In this document: one piece after another, positions 15,793 through 24,808 of the stretch | Layout: the number at the start of each line of letters is the position of its first letter | Numbering within the stretch: position 1 is the stretch's first letter | Assembly (NCBI GenBank): GCA_003235475.1 | Contig: QJWC01000005.1 | Span: 1 to 34,885 of the forward strand | DNA: 34,885 nt | From: Acidimicrobiia bacterium | GTDB taxonomy: Bacteria; Actinomycetota; Acidimicrobiia; Spongiisociales; UBA5794 | Direction: 5' to 3' | Translations under genes and position numbers: made by a program | Notes under the pieces: model-generated | Told to the model about the DNA's origin: nothing | What the model saw: only the letters and a program-made list of their open reading frames with translations | Databases searched by the model: none

Positions 15793-17022
15793 CTAGAAGA
15801 CCCAGTTGCACCACGGTTCGCGTGCGGTACGAAACAACCGATTCAGTCGGTCGATCGCCTCGGGTGCTCCCTGGATGCGGCTCGCGGCGGCGTAGCCGAA
15901 GGCGCCGGGACCACCGAGGTAGATGGCGCCCAGGACTTCCACATCCATCGTGACGTCCGGCGTCTCGTCGACCTCCGCACACCGGCCAACGCCGCCTTCG
16001 GAGGTGAGCCGGTATGTCCCGGCGGTGTGGGGCCGAAACGAGTCCTTGAGTCCGATGAGGATCTCGCCGTCGTGCTGGTAGGTACGAGCTTCCAGCGCGG
16101 CGATGACGTCGAGGATCCGCACATAAAGCGCTTCGTGCTTGAACACGCGCTGGATGCGTCGTCCCTCCTTGAGCATCGGACCTAGGTCGTCGTCGACCGG
16201 AAAGTTGTTGTACTTCACGTTCGGGCTCAGGTCGATGTTCGTGAGATACGACCACAACGAAGCGGTCGCGCGAGGAGTGTTCGCGATGACCTCCAGCACG
16301 TGCACGGTCCCGTTGTCGTGCCAGTCGTCCGAGTCACCGCCCTTCTGGCGGTAGAGGGCGTATCCGTCCGGTCCGTCCGGTCCGTCGTGGACCACGATGC
16401 GGAGCTTCGTACGCCCGTTCTTCATCCAATCGAGGTCGGCGAGGATGTCGTACCACCACCCGTCGCTACGCGCCCACATGCCGGGTGTCTCCCGCTGACG
16501 CTCGTCGTAGATGGGGCCAAGAATCTCCGATGCCCCCTCGACAGGAATGCGTCGAACCCGATCCACCTCGATCTCGTCGCGGAAGGCGACCTTGCGTCCG
16601 TCCATCTTGATCGCGTCGCAGTACGTGGCGATCCCATACCCGAACCGCTCGTAGATACCGCTCTCGCTGGCCCAGAGGCCAGCGAGCGGCTTGCCGGCCT
16701 CGACAGCGTTGTCGAGGTGCATGTGCATCATCCGCTTCATCAGACCCATCCGTCGGTGCGTCGGGAACACGGTCACGACCGTGGTTCCCTCCATCGGCAC
16801 CTGCGCGCCTCCCGGCACCGTCAGCGTCAGGTCGAGGCCGCCAAACGTACCCACGATGTCGTCGCCGTCGAACGCCGCGAGCGTCAGCTCCGGCGGGAGG
16901 TTCGTCCGGATGTACGAAGGGAAGTCGTCGGCAGGGATGTCCTCGGCGAAGCCGTCCATGAACGCCTTGACGAACGCCGGGTACTCCTCGTCGGTGATGG
17001 GTCGAATGGTGAGGTCGGTCAT
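15793..17022 (-). CDS. Eis-like GNAT N-acetyltransferase with C-terminal SCP2-like domain
   Basis: The 409-residue protein matches the Eis family of multi-acetylating GNAT enzymes in length and architecture. An N-terminal GNAT domain contains the acetyl-CoA loop [15 protein letters not shown] (about 85-99). A second degenerate GNAT domain follows, then a sterol-carrier-like C-terminal domain. The chain ends in ...WCNWVF, and a free C-terminal Phe carboxylate is the catalytic base in Eis enzymes. Eis proteins acetylate amines including aminoglycosides; the substrate here is unknown. The ATG at 17022 lacks a Shine-Dalgarno and has TACCAT 7 nt upstream, so it is probably leaderless. A 9-bp in-frame tandem repeat (16364-16381) encodes GPDGPD. 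It is divergent from the second LLM gene. Confidence 0.9.
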   Translation of the reverse strand: MTDLTIRPITDEEYPAFVKAFMDGFAEDIPADDFPSYIRTNLPPELTLAAFDGDDIVGTFGGLDLTLTVPGGAQVPMEGTTVVTVFPTHRRMGLMKRMMHMHLDNAVEAGKPLAGLWASESGIYERFGYGIATYCDAIKMDGRKVAFRDEIEVDRVRRIPVEGASEILGPIYDERQRETPGMWARSDGWWYDILADLDWMKNGRTKLRIVVHDGPDGPDGYALYRQKGGDSDDWHDNGTVHVLEVIANTPRATASLWSYLTNIDLSPNVKYNNFPVDDDLGPMLKEGRRIQRVFKHEALYVRILDVIAALEARTYQHDGEILIGLKDSFRPHTAGTYRLTSEGGVGRCAEVDETPDVTMDVEVLGAIYLGGPGAFGYAAASRIQGAPEAIDRLNRLFRTAREPWCNWVF

Positions 17023-17029
17023 GGAGGCG

Positions 17030-17035
17030 ATGGTA
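17030..17035 (-). promoter_or_regulatory. -10 hexamer for leaderless Eis-like gene
   Basis: TACCAT on the minus strand ends 7 nt before the ATG at 17022, with only a pyrimidine-rich GCCTCC between and no ribosome-binding site. Confidence 0.55.
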
Positions 17036-17120
17036 CGCGACGCTCCGTCGCAACGGCCGTCGTCGTGGAGACCGACGCGGGATATCGTGGCGGCACGCAC
17101 ACGACCGTGAGGTAGTCATC

Positions 17121-17918
17121 GTGACCAAAGTGAGAATCGGCGTCCAGATCCAGCCCCAACACGCCGAGTACGGCCAGATACGCGACGCGGCCGCCAGAGC
17201 CGAGGACATGGGCGTGGACGTGATCTACAACTGGGACCACTTCTACCCGTTGTACGACGGCGACAAGCATGGAGGCGATCGCAACGAGGGCAAGCATTTC
17301 GAGTGCTGGACGATGCTGGGTGCCTGGGCAGAGCAGACCGAGCGCGTGAAGATCGGTGCACTCGTGACGTGCAACTCGTACCGCAACCCGCAGCTGCTGG
17401 CTGACATGGCACGAACGGTCGATGTGATCTCGGGTGGACGACTCATCTTCGGCATCGGATCCGGATGGTTCGAGAAGGACTACGACGAGTACGGATACGA
17501 GTTCGGCACAGCTGGAGACCGACTACGGGCACTCGATGCGGCAATGCCTGTCATCAAGGATCGGCTCGCGAAGCTCGATCCACCGCCGATAGGCGACCTC
17601 CCTATCCTGATCGGCGGCGGAGGAGAGAAGGTCACGCTGCGGATCGTCGCCCAATACGCAGACATTTGGCACGGCTTCGGTGACCCGGAGACCTTCGCCC
17701 GCAAAAGCCGCATCCTCGACGACTGGTGCCAGAAGGTCGGCCGCGATCCGTCGGAGATCGACAGGTCGGCTGGCAGCAGCGTGTCGCGGATCGATTCAGC
17801 GGACGCCCTGGTCGCGGCCGGTGCGCAGGAGATCACCCTCGGCCTCAGCGGGCCGGACTACAACCTCGCCGAGGTCCAGCCGTGGCTCGACTGGCGAAAT
17901 CGCGTCAACGCCGGCTGA
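17121..17918 (+). CDS. LLM-class F420-dependent oxidoreductase
   Basis: The 265-residue luciferase-like protein has the F420-enzyme pattern: [11 protein letters not shown] at the first strand, [12 protein letters not shown] (a W/SDHF-type motif after strand 2), [23 protein letters not shown] (about 103-125) and the phosphate-binding [10 protein letters not shown]. It is shorter than the LLM protein at 1010 and belongs to a different subgroup (the TIGR03560-like size class). The start is a GTG with GAGG eight bases upstream; another GTG lies three codons in. The substrate is unknown. It diverges from the Eis-like gene across 98 bases and is closed by a good terminator at 18016. Confidence 0.85.
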   Translation: MTKVRIGVQIQPQHAEYGQIRDAAARAEDMGVDVIYNWDHFYPLYDGDKHGGDRNEGKHFECWTMLGAWAEQTERVKIGALVTCNSYRNPQLLADMARTVDVISGGRLIFGIGSGWFEKDYDEYGYEFGTAGDRLRALDAAMPVIKDRLAKLDPPPIGDLPILIGGGGEKVTLRIVAQYADIWHGFGDPETFARKSRILDDWCQKVGRDPSEIDRSAGSSVSRIDSADALVAAGAQEITLGLSGPDYNLAEVQPWLDWRNRVNAG

Positions 17919-18015
17919 CCGCCGAAATCCTCTCACAGGTTCTGGCGTAGGTGGCCCGGCGAAGCGAAAGCGGTGGGGGCAAGTGTCGCCACGCGTGACA
18001 ACAGGTGCACCCTCT

Positions 18016-18041
18016 GGTCCGCCTTTGAGGCGGGCCTGTTT
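18016..18041. terminator. Intrinsic terminator after the LLM gene, between convergent genes
   Basis: A 9-bp stem (GGTCCGCCT/AGGCGGGCC, one G-U pair) closes a 3-base loop and is followed by TGTTT. It lies 98 bases after the LLM stop and also beyond the stop of the convergent split-barrel gene. An upstream AACAGG (18000-18005) could pair with CCTGTT (18035-18040), extending or competing with the stem. Confidence 0.65.
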
Positions 18042-18074
18042 CCCCCGTCTTTGCCCAGGGAGAAGCATGTCAGA

Positions 18075-18719
18075 TCAGCCGCGGCCGTAGGTGTCGACCG
18101 ACGGGGGCACGGGGATGCCGTCTTCGAGATCGGGGGCAGGCTCAGGATCGCCGGGCACTATCGAAAGCGGGATCACGCCAGCCCAGATCCCAAGCCCCAT
18201 GTCCTCTTCGTCGTCACCGGGTGGGCCCGAACGCACCTTCGCGGACGCTTCGTCGATCTCGACGGCAAGCAACCTCGTCCCCTTGTCCTCCTTTGGGTTC
18301 GGCTTGCGAGCCTCCTGCCACCGGCCGGGGAGCACATGCTCTGTCACCGCCCTGAAGGCGACACCCCGCTCTTCATCATCGGTCACCAGGCGAGCTGTGC
18401 CGAACACGACCACGGAGCGATAGTTCAGCGAGTGATGGAAGGTCGATCGGGCCGCAACGATGCCATCGACGATGGTCGCCACGACACACACCGGTTCGTC
18501 GACCGTCGAACGCAACATGCGCGACGCGGGTGAGCCGTGGAGGTACAGCGTGTTCCCGACCCTCGCGTGGATCGTCGGGATGACTGCCGGCCCGTCCTCG
18601 GTGGCGAACCCGACATGGCAGATCAACGCCTCGTCGAGGATGGCATGGATCGTCTTCGTGTCGTACGCGCCGCGCTCGGGGAGGCGCCGTACGGTCGACC
18701 GCTTCGACTTCGGTTCCAT
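18075..18719 (-). CDS. FMN-binding split-barrel protein (PPOX/NimA-like)
   Basis: The 214-residue protein belongs to the pyridoxamine 5'-phosphate oxidase-like flavin-binding superfamily. Its N-terminal region reads LPERGAYDTKTIHAILDEALICHVGF and is followed by IPTIHARVGNTLYLHGSPAS, which is the pattern of the 'flavin-nucleotide-binding' or NimA-like branch (NimA members reduce nitroimidazoles). The SFHHSLNYRSVVVFG-like stretch (here STFHHSLNYRSVVVFG) is typical. Substrate and redox role are unknown. An acidic, proline-rich tail (about 170-214) follows the barrel. The ATG lacks a Shine-Dalgarno and has TAGCTT 7 nt upstream. It lies 24 bases after the ABC exporter gene, but the hexamer suggests independent leaderless transcription. 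Confidence 0.87.
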   Translation of the reverse strand: MEPKSKRSTVRRLPERGAYDTKTIHAILDEALICHVGFATEDGPAVIPTIHARVGNTLYLHGSPASRMLRSTVDEPVCVVATIVDGIVAARSTFHHSLNYRSVVVFGTARLVTDDEERGVAFRAVTEHVLPGRWQEARKPNPKEDKGTRLLAVEIDEASAKVRSGPPGDDEEDMGLGIWAGVIPLSIVPGDPEPAPDLEDGIPVPPSVDTYGRG

Positions 18720-18726
18720 GGTCGGG

Positions 18727-18732
18727 AAGCTA
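18727..18732 (-). promoter_or_regulatory. -10 hexamer for leaderless split-barrel gene
   Basis: TAGCTT on the minus strand ends 7 nt before the ATG at 18719, inside the short gap after the ABC exporter gene. Confidence 0.5.
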
Positions 18733-18743
18733 CCAAGCGGATG

Positions 18744-20519
18744 TCACGACAGTCCGCGCTGCCAGACCTCGACGAGCTCTCGATATTTGGGCGAGGACTC
18801 AGCGAGCTCCGAGTGGGTGCCCTCGGCGATGATCGAACCTCCGTCGACGAGGACGACCCGATCGGCGCGCTCAGCTGAGCGGAGGCGGTGTGCGATCACG
18901 ATCGACGTCCGGTCGGCGAGTAGCGCGCGCAACGCTCCTTCGACCTTGACCTCCGTTTCTGGATCGAGGTTCGACGTCGCCTCGTCGAGCACGATCACGT
19001 CAGGATCGGCGAGGAAAGCCCTCGCCAACGCCACGAGCTGGCGCTCCCCCGCGCTGAACCGCCCACCGCGCTCGCGGACCTCGGTCTCGAGGCCTTCGGG
19101 AAGGGACTCGACCCAGTCGCTGATTCCCATCGTCGCGAGCACGCGGGCAACATCGGCGTCGGATGCGTCGGGACGCGCGTACACGAGGTTGTCGCGCAGG
19201 GTTCCAGAAAACAGGAACCCATCCTGAGGTATCAGCGCAAGCGCATCCACCCGCGACGACTCGGTGACGTCCTTGAGATCGACATCGTCGACGGCGACCG
19301 TTCCCCGATCCGGGTCGTAGAAGCGCATCGCCAATTTCGCGATCGTGCTCTTCCCCGATCCTGTCTCACCGACGACGGCGAGCCGCTCGCCCGGCGCGAC
19401 CTCGAGGTCGATGTTGGACAGCACCGGCACATCGTCCACGTAGCTGAAGTCGACACCTTCGAACGTCACAGACCCTCGGACCGGCTGCGGAAGGTCGAAC
19501 GCGCCAGGGCGTTCGTCGATCAAGACCTCCTGATCGATCAGACCGAAGAGCTTGGACAAGGCCGCAAGCGCCGACTGCAGCAGGTTGTAGACGTTCGAGA
19601 GGTTGATGATCGGTTGGAAGAACCAGTCGAGGTACAGCAAGAACGCAACGAGCGTTCCGATCGTCATCGATCCGTCGATGACCCGCGCTGTGCCGATCGC
19701 GAGCGATGCCACGAGCGCGACGATCCGAAGCATCGCCACCACGGGGAAGTACCACGAAATCGCTCTCGCCGCTGCCATGTTCGCCTCGAAGTGCCGCTCG
19801 TTCACGCGGCCGAACGCGGTCGCTTGCGATGCCTCCTGGGCGAACGCCTGAACGACACGGACGCCGGTGATCCCCTCTTGCAGGGTGCCGAGGACGTTGC
19901 CGATCCACTCACGGACGCGGTCGTATGCCTTGCGGGCCTGCTTCTGGAAGATGGTCGTCACGAGCGCGAGGGCAGTCACGACGGCGAACACGGCGAGTGC
20001 CATCTGCCAATCGACGAGGACCAGGGCGATCGCAACGCCCACGACCGTCAAGCCGTTGCTCAGCGCGAGCACGGCTCCGTCTGATGCGAACTCCTGGAGC
20101 GACTCGATGTCCGCCGTCATCCTCGACACGAGGACACCGCTCTTCGACCTCGAGAAGAATCCCATGTCGAGGCGGAGCATCCGGCCGAAGACCGCCCCGC
20201 GAAGCTGACGCAGGTACTGCTCACCGACGTACGCAACGGTCCACTGCGAGATTGCGGTGACGATGTACTGCACTGCGAGCAGCCCTATGAAGATCCAACC
20301 CGCCGAGATGATGACGGACTTGTCGCCCGTCGTGACTCCGTCGTCGACGCCACCTCGCACGATCAGAGGGCCGATCAGCCTCACGATCGTCGCGACGATC
20401 GTGACGGAGAGCGCGCCGATCATCGGCCACTTCAGACGTTCGCCGATCCTCGCTGCGCGACCGATGAGACGGCCCGGCCGCTCGACCTTGTACTCCCCCG
20501 CCGAGGACATGTATCTCAT
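18744..20519 (-). CDS. ABC exporter half-transporter, subunit with catalytic Walker B Glu
   Basis: The 591-residue protein fuses a six-helix type-I exporter membrane domain (about 30-330) to an ATPase domain. Walker A is GETGSGKST, the signature is degenerate (FSAGERQ instead of LSGGQ), Walker B has the catalytic Glu (VIVLDEATSNLD), and the switch His is in VIAHRLRS. The adjacent half-transporter has the complementary pattern: good signature, Asp instead of catalytic Glu. Together they match asymmetric heterodimeric exporters of the TM287/288, BmrCD and TmrAB kind, with one consensus and one degenerate ATP site. The start overlaps the upstream gene's stop by four bases (ATGA), indicating coupled synthesis. 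Transported substrate is unknown; drugs or lipids are typical. Confidence 0.93.
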   Translation of the reverse strand: MRYMSSAGEYKVERPGRLIGRAARIGERLKWPMIGALSVTIVATIVRLIGPLIVRGGVDDGVTTGDKSVIISAGWIFIGLLAVQYIVTAISQWTVAYVGEQYLRQLRGAVFGRMLRLDMGFFSRSKSGVLVSRMTADIESLQEFASDGAVLALSNGLTVVGVAIALVLVDWQMALAVFAVVTALALVTTIFQKQARKAYDRVREWIGNVLGTLQEGITGVRVVQAFAQEASQATAFGRVNERHFEANMAAARAISWYFPVVAMLRIVALVASLAIGTARVIDGSMTIGTLVAFLLYLDWFFQPIINLSNVYNLLQSALAALSKLFGLIDQEVLIDERPGAFDLPQPVRGSVTFEGVDFSYVDDVPVLSNIDLEVAPGERLAVVGETGSGKSTIAKLAMRFYDPDRGTVAVDDVDLKDVTESSRVDALALIPQDGFLFSGTLRDNLVYARPDASDADVARVLATMGISDWVESLPEGLETEVRERGGRFSAGERQLVALARAFLADPDVIVLDEATSNLDPETEVKVEGALRALLADRTSIVIAHRLRSAERADRVVLVDGGSIIAEGTHSELAESSPKYRELVEVWQRGLS

Positions 20520-22276
20520 ACGCCCACCACGTCTTCGTTCGCAGCCAGCACCTCTCCGTAACGGGGCACGGTTCGCAGCAGTTCCTCGTGGGCGCCGAAC
20601 GCGACCACCGTCCCGTCCTCGATGAACGCCACTTTGTCCACGAGGGCCAGCGTCGATGTCCGGTGCGCAACGATGACCGTCGTGCGGCCCGACATGACCT
20701 GCCTGAGCGCCTCCTGGATCTCGGCCTCAACCACCGCGTCGACCGAGCTGGTCGCATCGTCGAGCACGAGGACCCGCGGGTCGCGAACGACGCCGCGGGC
20801 AAGGCTTATGCGCTGGCGCTGCCCGCCGGAGAGGGTCGCACCTCGCTCGCCGACCACCGTGCGGTATCCGTCCGGCGACTCGCAAATGAACTCGTGGGCC
20901 CGCGCAAGCCGCGCCGCCGAACGGACCTGCTCGTCGGTGGCTGACGGATCGCCGACGCGGATGTTGTCCTCGATCGACGCCGAGAACAGGAACGTCTCCT
21001 GGAACACGACAGCAACCTCGCCTCTCAGCTGCTCGAGCGAGATGTCCCGGACGTCGACACCATCGATCGACAGCGAACCGGAGTCGACGTCGTAGAAACG
21101 CGGGATCAGGTGGGCGAGGGTCGTCTTGCCTGCGCCCGTGGTCCCGACGAGACCCACGGACGAGCCGCCGGGGATCGTCAGGTTCACGTCGACGAGCACA
21201 TCTGTGCCGTCGGGATAGGCGAACGACACGTGTTCGAAACGAATCTCCCCTGGTCCATCGGGGAGCGTCCTGGGGCGTGGCGGATCAGCGACCTCGGGCT
21301 CGGTGGAAAGGAGCGTGTCGACCCTGGTCGCGGCCGCGGCGGACCGTGGCAGATTGGCAAAGAACCATCCGGTGATCATGAGCGGGAGCACCATCACCGC
21401 GAGGTACTGCGTGAAGGAAACGAACTCCCCGAGCGTCAACGCCCCGTCGACCACTCGGACACCACCGACGACGAGAACTGCGACGGTACCGAGCGCGGGG
21501 ATGATCTCGAACAGCGGACGGTGGATCGCTCGCTCGCGGGCCATGTCCATCGCAGACTCGTAGATCAGGGTCGCTTTGCCCTCGAGGGCGTCCTGTTGCT
21601 GCGCCTCCTGCCCATAGCTCTTGACCACCTCGATGCCCGTGACGGTCTCCTCGACGACGTGGGAGAGCTCGCTGAGCCGTTGTTGGAGGTCGAACGAGAA
21701 GCCGACCACCCTCGATGCGAACCGCGCCGAGGTGAACAGCAACGCCGGAACCATCAAAGCGGCGGTGAGGCCGAGCACGGGGTCGATGACGATGAGCACC
21801 CCCGCCACCAGCACGAACATTGCGAGGTTCGCGAGCGTGATGGGGAGCATCGCGAGGATCAGCCGCACCTGACTGAGATCAGAGGAGGCCCTGGCCATCA
21901 ACTCGCCCGTAGAGGTGACGTCGTGGAACGAGAATGCAAGTCGCTGGATGTGCGTGAAGAGGCGGTTTCGGATGTCGGCCTCAGCTCGATAGGAGAGCTT
22001 GAACCCGAAGTAACGACGCATGCCGATGCCGATCGCTTGGATGCTGCCAGCCACGGCAACGCCGAGCAGGATCGGCGTGACGACCGACTGATTGCCGTCA
22101 TTGATGGCCGCGTCGACCGCCTCACCGACCAGATACGGCACGGTGACGATCATCGACATCCAGATCAGCGCGCCGACGATCGACACGACCGCGATCCACT
22201 TGTAGTGGATGAGAACCCGACCGAGAAGTTTGAAGCCCGCGCGCAGATCGCGCAGACGTGACCGGTCATCGCTCAT
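20516..22276 (-). CDS. ABC exporter half-transporter, subunit with degenerate Walker B (Asp)
   Basis: The 586-residue partner has the same membrane-ATPase fusion. Walker A is GTTGAGKTT, the signature is canonical (LSGGQRQRISLARG), but Walker B reads VLVLDDATSSVD, with Asp where the catalytic Glu should be. Its Walker A/B combined with the partner's FSAGE signature therefore forms the degenerate site. Its LSGGQ completes the hydrolysing site with the partner's Glu. It is transcribed before the other subunit and lies 9 bases after the BrkB-like gene. The ATG has no Shine-Dalgarno, but TAGCCT lies 6 nt upstream and includes the BrkB gene's TAG stop. Confidence 0.93.
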   Translation of the reverse strand: MSDDRSRLRDLRAGFKLLGRVLIHYKWIAVVSIVGALIWMSMIVTVPYLVGEAVDAAINDGNQSVVTPILLGVAVAGSIQAIGIGMRRYFGFKLSYRAEADIRNRLFTHIQRLAFSFHDVTSTGELMARASSDLSQVRLILAMLPITLANLAMFVLVAGVLIVIDPVLGLTAALMVPALLFTSARFASRVVGFSFDLQQRLSELSHVVEETVTGIEVVKSYGQEAQQQDALEGKATLIYESAMDMARERAIHRPLFEIIPALGTVAVLVVGGVRVVDGALTLGEFVSFTQYLAVMVLPLMITGWFFANLPRSAAAATRVDTLLSTEPEVADPPRPRTLPDGPGEIRFEHVSFAYPDGTDVLVDVNLTIPGGSSVGLVGTTGAGKTTLAHLIPRFYDVDSGSLSIDGVDVRDISLEQLRGEVAVVFQETFLFSASIEDNIRVGDPSATDEQVRSAARLARAHEFICESPDGYRTVVGERGATLSGGQRQRISLARGVVRDPRVLVLDDATSSVDAVVEAEIQEALRQVMSGRTTVIVAHRTSTLALVDKVAFIEDGTVVAFGAHEELLRTVPRYGEVLAANEDVVGV

Positions 22277-22282
22277 ACGGCG

Positions 22283-22288
22283 AGGCTA
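22283..22288 (-). promoter_or_regulatory. -10 hexamer for leaderless ABC gene, sharing the BrkB-like stop codon
   Basis: TAGCCT on the minus strand ends 6 nt before the ATG at 22276. Its first three bases are the TAG stop of the BrkB-like gene (22286-22288). Confidence 0.55.
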
Positions 22289-23122
22289 CCCAACATCGAT
22301 CTCTCGAAATCCTGCCTCGAGTCCGTACACGATCGTCGGCATGGCGACCACGACGATGCCCACCATGTACAGCCACACGAGGAACACGCCGACCGATCCG
22401 AAGACTGCGACAGCCGAGCCGATGCTGGGCAGGAGCAGCACCGCGCCGATCGAGCCCATCGCGAGAACGGCGGAGGTGGCGGCCGCGACAAGCCATGAAC
22501 TCGGAATGGGCTCCGGCGGACCCCATTGGTAGATCGCCCACACCAGCAGCCACGACCACAAGATCAACCCCCCGGAGAGAGACAGCGCCTCAGCGCGCCC
22601 CAGGAGCTCTCCGTTACCGCCTTCGACCGCCATCAACCCTCGGAAGCCGAACGTGAACACGGCGTAGATCGCGAACACACCGACGGAGGCACCCAGCGTG
22701 ACGAGAACGCCCAACCCACGCCTGACGACGTAACCACGGCCATCATCCACGCCCTGCATCGTCCTGAGGGCCTTCTGCACCGCGTAGACCGCCCGCGACC
22801 CCGACCAGAGGGCGACGCCGAGCGCCACCACGAGCACGAAGCCTTGACGGCCCGCGATGGCATCGACCGACTGTTGGACGATCTCGGCGAGGAACCCGGC
22901 CACCGATTCGGGAAACGTGGCCATCAGCCAATCGACGATCGCGTTCGCGGTGTCAGAACGGTCGAGGAGCGCAAGGATCGCGGTGAAGGCAACGGCAAGC
23001 GGGACGAGCGCGAACAACGTGTTGTAGGCGATGGCCGCACCCATCAGCAGCGGGTCGGCGCGCCGGATCCGCGGTGCGCTCGCTGACCAGAATCGACGTG
23101 CGAATGGAGCAAGGCGGGACAC
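22286..23122 (-). CDS. YihY/BrkB-family inner membrane protein
   Basis: The 278-residue protein has about six hydrophobic helices and the family's opening pattern, DPLLMGAAIAYNTLFALVPLAVA (from about 23), matching the 'AAALAYYTLFALFPLLL' region of YihY/BrkB proteins. The central LVVALGVALWSGSRAVYAVQKALRTM and the final helix (VFLVWLYMVGIVVV) also fit. The family was once called ribonuclease BN in error; its members are membrane proteins of unresolved function, some proposed as lipid transporters. The GTG at 23122 has no Shine-Dalgarno and a TAACCT hexamer 6 nt upstream. It is followed by the heterodimeric ABC exporter on the same strand. Confidence 0.9.
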   Translation of the reverse strand: MSRLAPFARRFWSASAPRIRRADPLLMGAAIAYNTLFALVPLAVAFTAILALLDRSDTANAIVDWLMATFPESVAGFLAEIVQQSVDAIAGRQGFVLVVALGVALWSGSRAVYAVQKALRTMQGVDDGRGYVVRRGLGVLVTLGASVGVFAIYAVFTFGFRGLMAVEGGNGELLGRAEALSLSGGLILWSWLLVWAIYQWGPPEPIPSSWLVAAATSAVLAMGSIGAVLLLPSIGSAVAVFGSVGVFLVWLYMVGIVVVAMPTIVYGLEAGFREIDVG

Positions 23123-23128
23123 AGGCCG

Positions 23129-23134
23129 AGGTTA
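23129..23134 (-). promoter_or_regulatory. -10 hexamer for leaderless BrkB-like gene
   Basis: TAACCT on the minus strand ends 6 nt before the GTG at 23122. It shares the 78-base divergent region with the beta-propeller lipoprotein promoter. Confidence 0.5.
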
Positions 23135-23187
23135 GGAAGGTGCGCGAGACGGCGTCGGGGGTCAGTCGACTATTGGAGGTCGGTTCC

Positions 23188-23193
23188 TACACT
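23188..23193 (+). promoter_or_regulatory. -10 hexamer for leaderless beta-propeller lipoprotein gene
   Basis: TACACT, the same hexamer as before the first sufC, ends 7 nt before the ATG at 23201. A GGAGG further upstream (23175-23179) is too distant to act as ribosome site. Confidence 0.6.
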
Positions 23194-23200
23194 CGCCGCA

Positions 23201-24808
23201 ATGCGCCGGGCCGCACCCCTCCTCCTCCTCGTCTCGTCACTCCTTGCTGCGTCCTGCGTCGCAGGGGGCGAAAACGTGCTGTCCCCGGACAACGGCCTCG
23301 GAACGGTCACGACATTGCCCGACGTGCAAACGAGTTCGACCGTTCCAGACGACTCCTCCTCGAGCACCGTGCCGTCGAGTTCGTCGACGACGACCACGAC
23401 GACGACGCCCCGTCCTGATGGAGTCGTGACGCCAGCCACCGTGTTCCAACCGTGGGGCGATGTCGTGGGGCTCACGATGTTCCGAGGGAACCCGACGAGG
23501 ACGTTCTACGGAACGGGTCCGGTGCCCACCACCACGCCGAACCAGCTGTGGCGCTACCCAGAAAGCCCGATGTCGGGAAGTTCGCCCGTCGGCAACCAAC
23601 CGAAGACGTGGTCAGGCACCGGTTGGACCGGCCAGCCGCTCATCCACGAGCGCGAAGACGGCATCACAGAGCTCATCTTCGGCGCCTACGACAAGCACAT
23701 CCACTTCCTCAACGCTGAGACCGGCGAGAAGCTACGTCCGAGCTTCGACATGGGTGACATCATCAAGGGCACCGCGACGCTCGACCCGGACGGATATCCC
23801 CTGCTCTACTCGGGCTCACGGGACCCTCGCTTCCGCATCCTCGCCCTCGACGGGGACGAGGTACGCGAGGTGTGGTCGCTCCACGCGAAGTCCGTGGAGG
23901 GCATGTGGAACGACGACTGGGATTCGAACCCGGTCGTGGTCGACGACATGCTGTACGAGGGCGGCGAGAACTCGTGGTGGTTCGCCATCAAGCTCAACAG
24001 GGGCTACGACGCCGAGGGCAAGGTCACGGTCGATCCCCAGGTGGTCTTCCAGATGCCGGCCTGGTCCGATGAGCTCTACGACCTCCTCGGCCGGCAGCAG
24101 AGCATCGAGAGTTCGACGGCGATCTTCGATCAGAAGGCGTACTTCACGACGAGCTCCGGAAGGATCGTCGGCGTGGACCTGTCGGACATCGAGAACGGCA
24201 ACGCGAGCGTCTTCTTCGACTGGTGGATCGGCGATGACACTGACTCGACCATCACGATCGACGACGAGGGCTACATCTACGTCGTGGCGCACGCAGACCA
24301 CGAGAAGACGAACAACACCGCGGCGAGACGCGTCCGCGAGGTGGGTCAGCTGGTGAAGCTCGACACGTCGGTGGAGGTCGGGGATCCGTTGACCAGCACC
24401 GCGCCGATCGTGTGGAAGGTCGACATTCCGGCAGCCAGGGGCCAGGACACTGGGGCGTGGGCAACACCCGCGCTGCACCCGGACGGCGTGCTGTACGTCG
24501 CGACGGACAGCGGGAACCTGCTTGCAGTCGACACGGACACCGGCGAGGTCGTCTGGCAGGGCGATATCGGGGTCAACGCGTGGTCCTCGCCTGCGATCGT
24601 CGGCGGAGCGTTGGTCATCGCTGTCGATTGCTTCTCTTCAGAGACGTCTGGGCTACGGGCATACGACATCACGGACCCCCGCAACCCTGTCGAGATGTGG
24701 CAAAGGCCGCTCGCGACGTCGGCGTGTATCGAGTCGACGCCTGCCGTCTGGAACGGGAACATCTATGTCGGTGCCCGTGACGGCTTCATGTACGCTTTTG
24801 GCTCGTGA
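23201..24808 (+). CDS. PQQ-like beta-propeller lipoprotein
   Basis: The 535-residue protein has a lipoprotein signal with lipobox LAASC (Cys19). A Ser/Thr-rich tether (about 44-72, including a run of seven threonines) leads to a domain of repeated beta-propeller blades. Blade-type motifs are LIFGAYDKHIHFLNAETGEKL, VLYVATDSGNLLAVDTDTG followed by EVVWQGDI, and the final IYVGARDGFMYAFGS. Such PQQ-repeat proteins either bind a quinone cofactor or, like BamB, act as interaction platforms; no dehydrogenase motifs were recognised, so a binding or scaffold role is as likely as an enzymatic one. It ends in the GTGA that starts the next gene, so both proteins are coupled and probably act together on the outer face of the membrane. 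Confidence 0.85.
   Translation: MRRAAPLLLLVSSLLAASCVAGGENVLSPDNGLGTVTTLPDVQTSSTVPDDSSSSTVPSSSSTTTTTTTPRPDGVVTPATVFQPWGDVVGLTMFRGNPTRTFYGTGPVPTTTPNQLWRYPESPMSGSSPVGNQPKTWSGTGWTGQPLIHEREDGITELIFGAYDKHIHFLNAETGEKLRPSFDMGDIIKGTATLDPDGYPLLYSGSRDPRFRILALDGDEVREVWSLHAKSVEGMWNDDWDSNPVVVDDMLYEGGENSWWFAIKLNRGYDAEGKVTVDPQVVFQMPAWSDELYDLLGRQQSIESSTAIFDQKAYFTTSSGRIVGVDLSDIENGNASVFFDWWIGDDTDSTITIDDEGYIYVVAHADHEKTNNTAARRVREVGQLVKLDTSVEVGDPLTSTAPIVWKVDIPAARGQDTGAWATPALHPDGVLYVATDSGNLLAVDTDTGEVVWQGDIGVNAWSSPAIVGGALVIAVDCFSSETSGLRAYDITDPRNPVEMWQRPLATSACIESTPAVWNGNIYVGARDGFMYAFGS

Noticed and set aside
16364-16381. Two tandem 9-bp units inside the Eis-like gene
   Set aside because: They keep the frame and encode a Gly-Pro-Asp loop; two copies are too few to call a functional repeat.
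21110-22261. A 383-codon plus-strand open frame, very rich in Arg, Asp and His
   Set aside because: It mirrors the ABC exporter gene and has the composition typical of a shadow frame.
23380-23412. ACG-rich low-complexity tract resembling a microsatellite
   Set aside because: It encodes the threonine run of the lipoprotein tether, a common composition, with mixed third bases.
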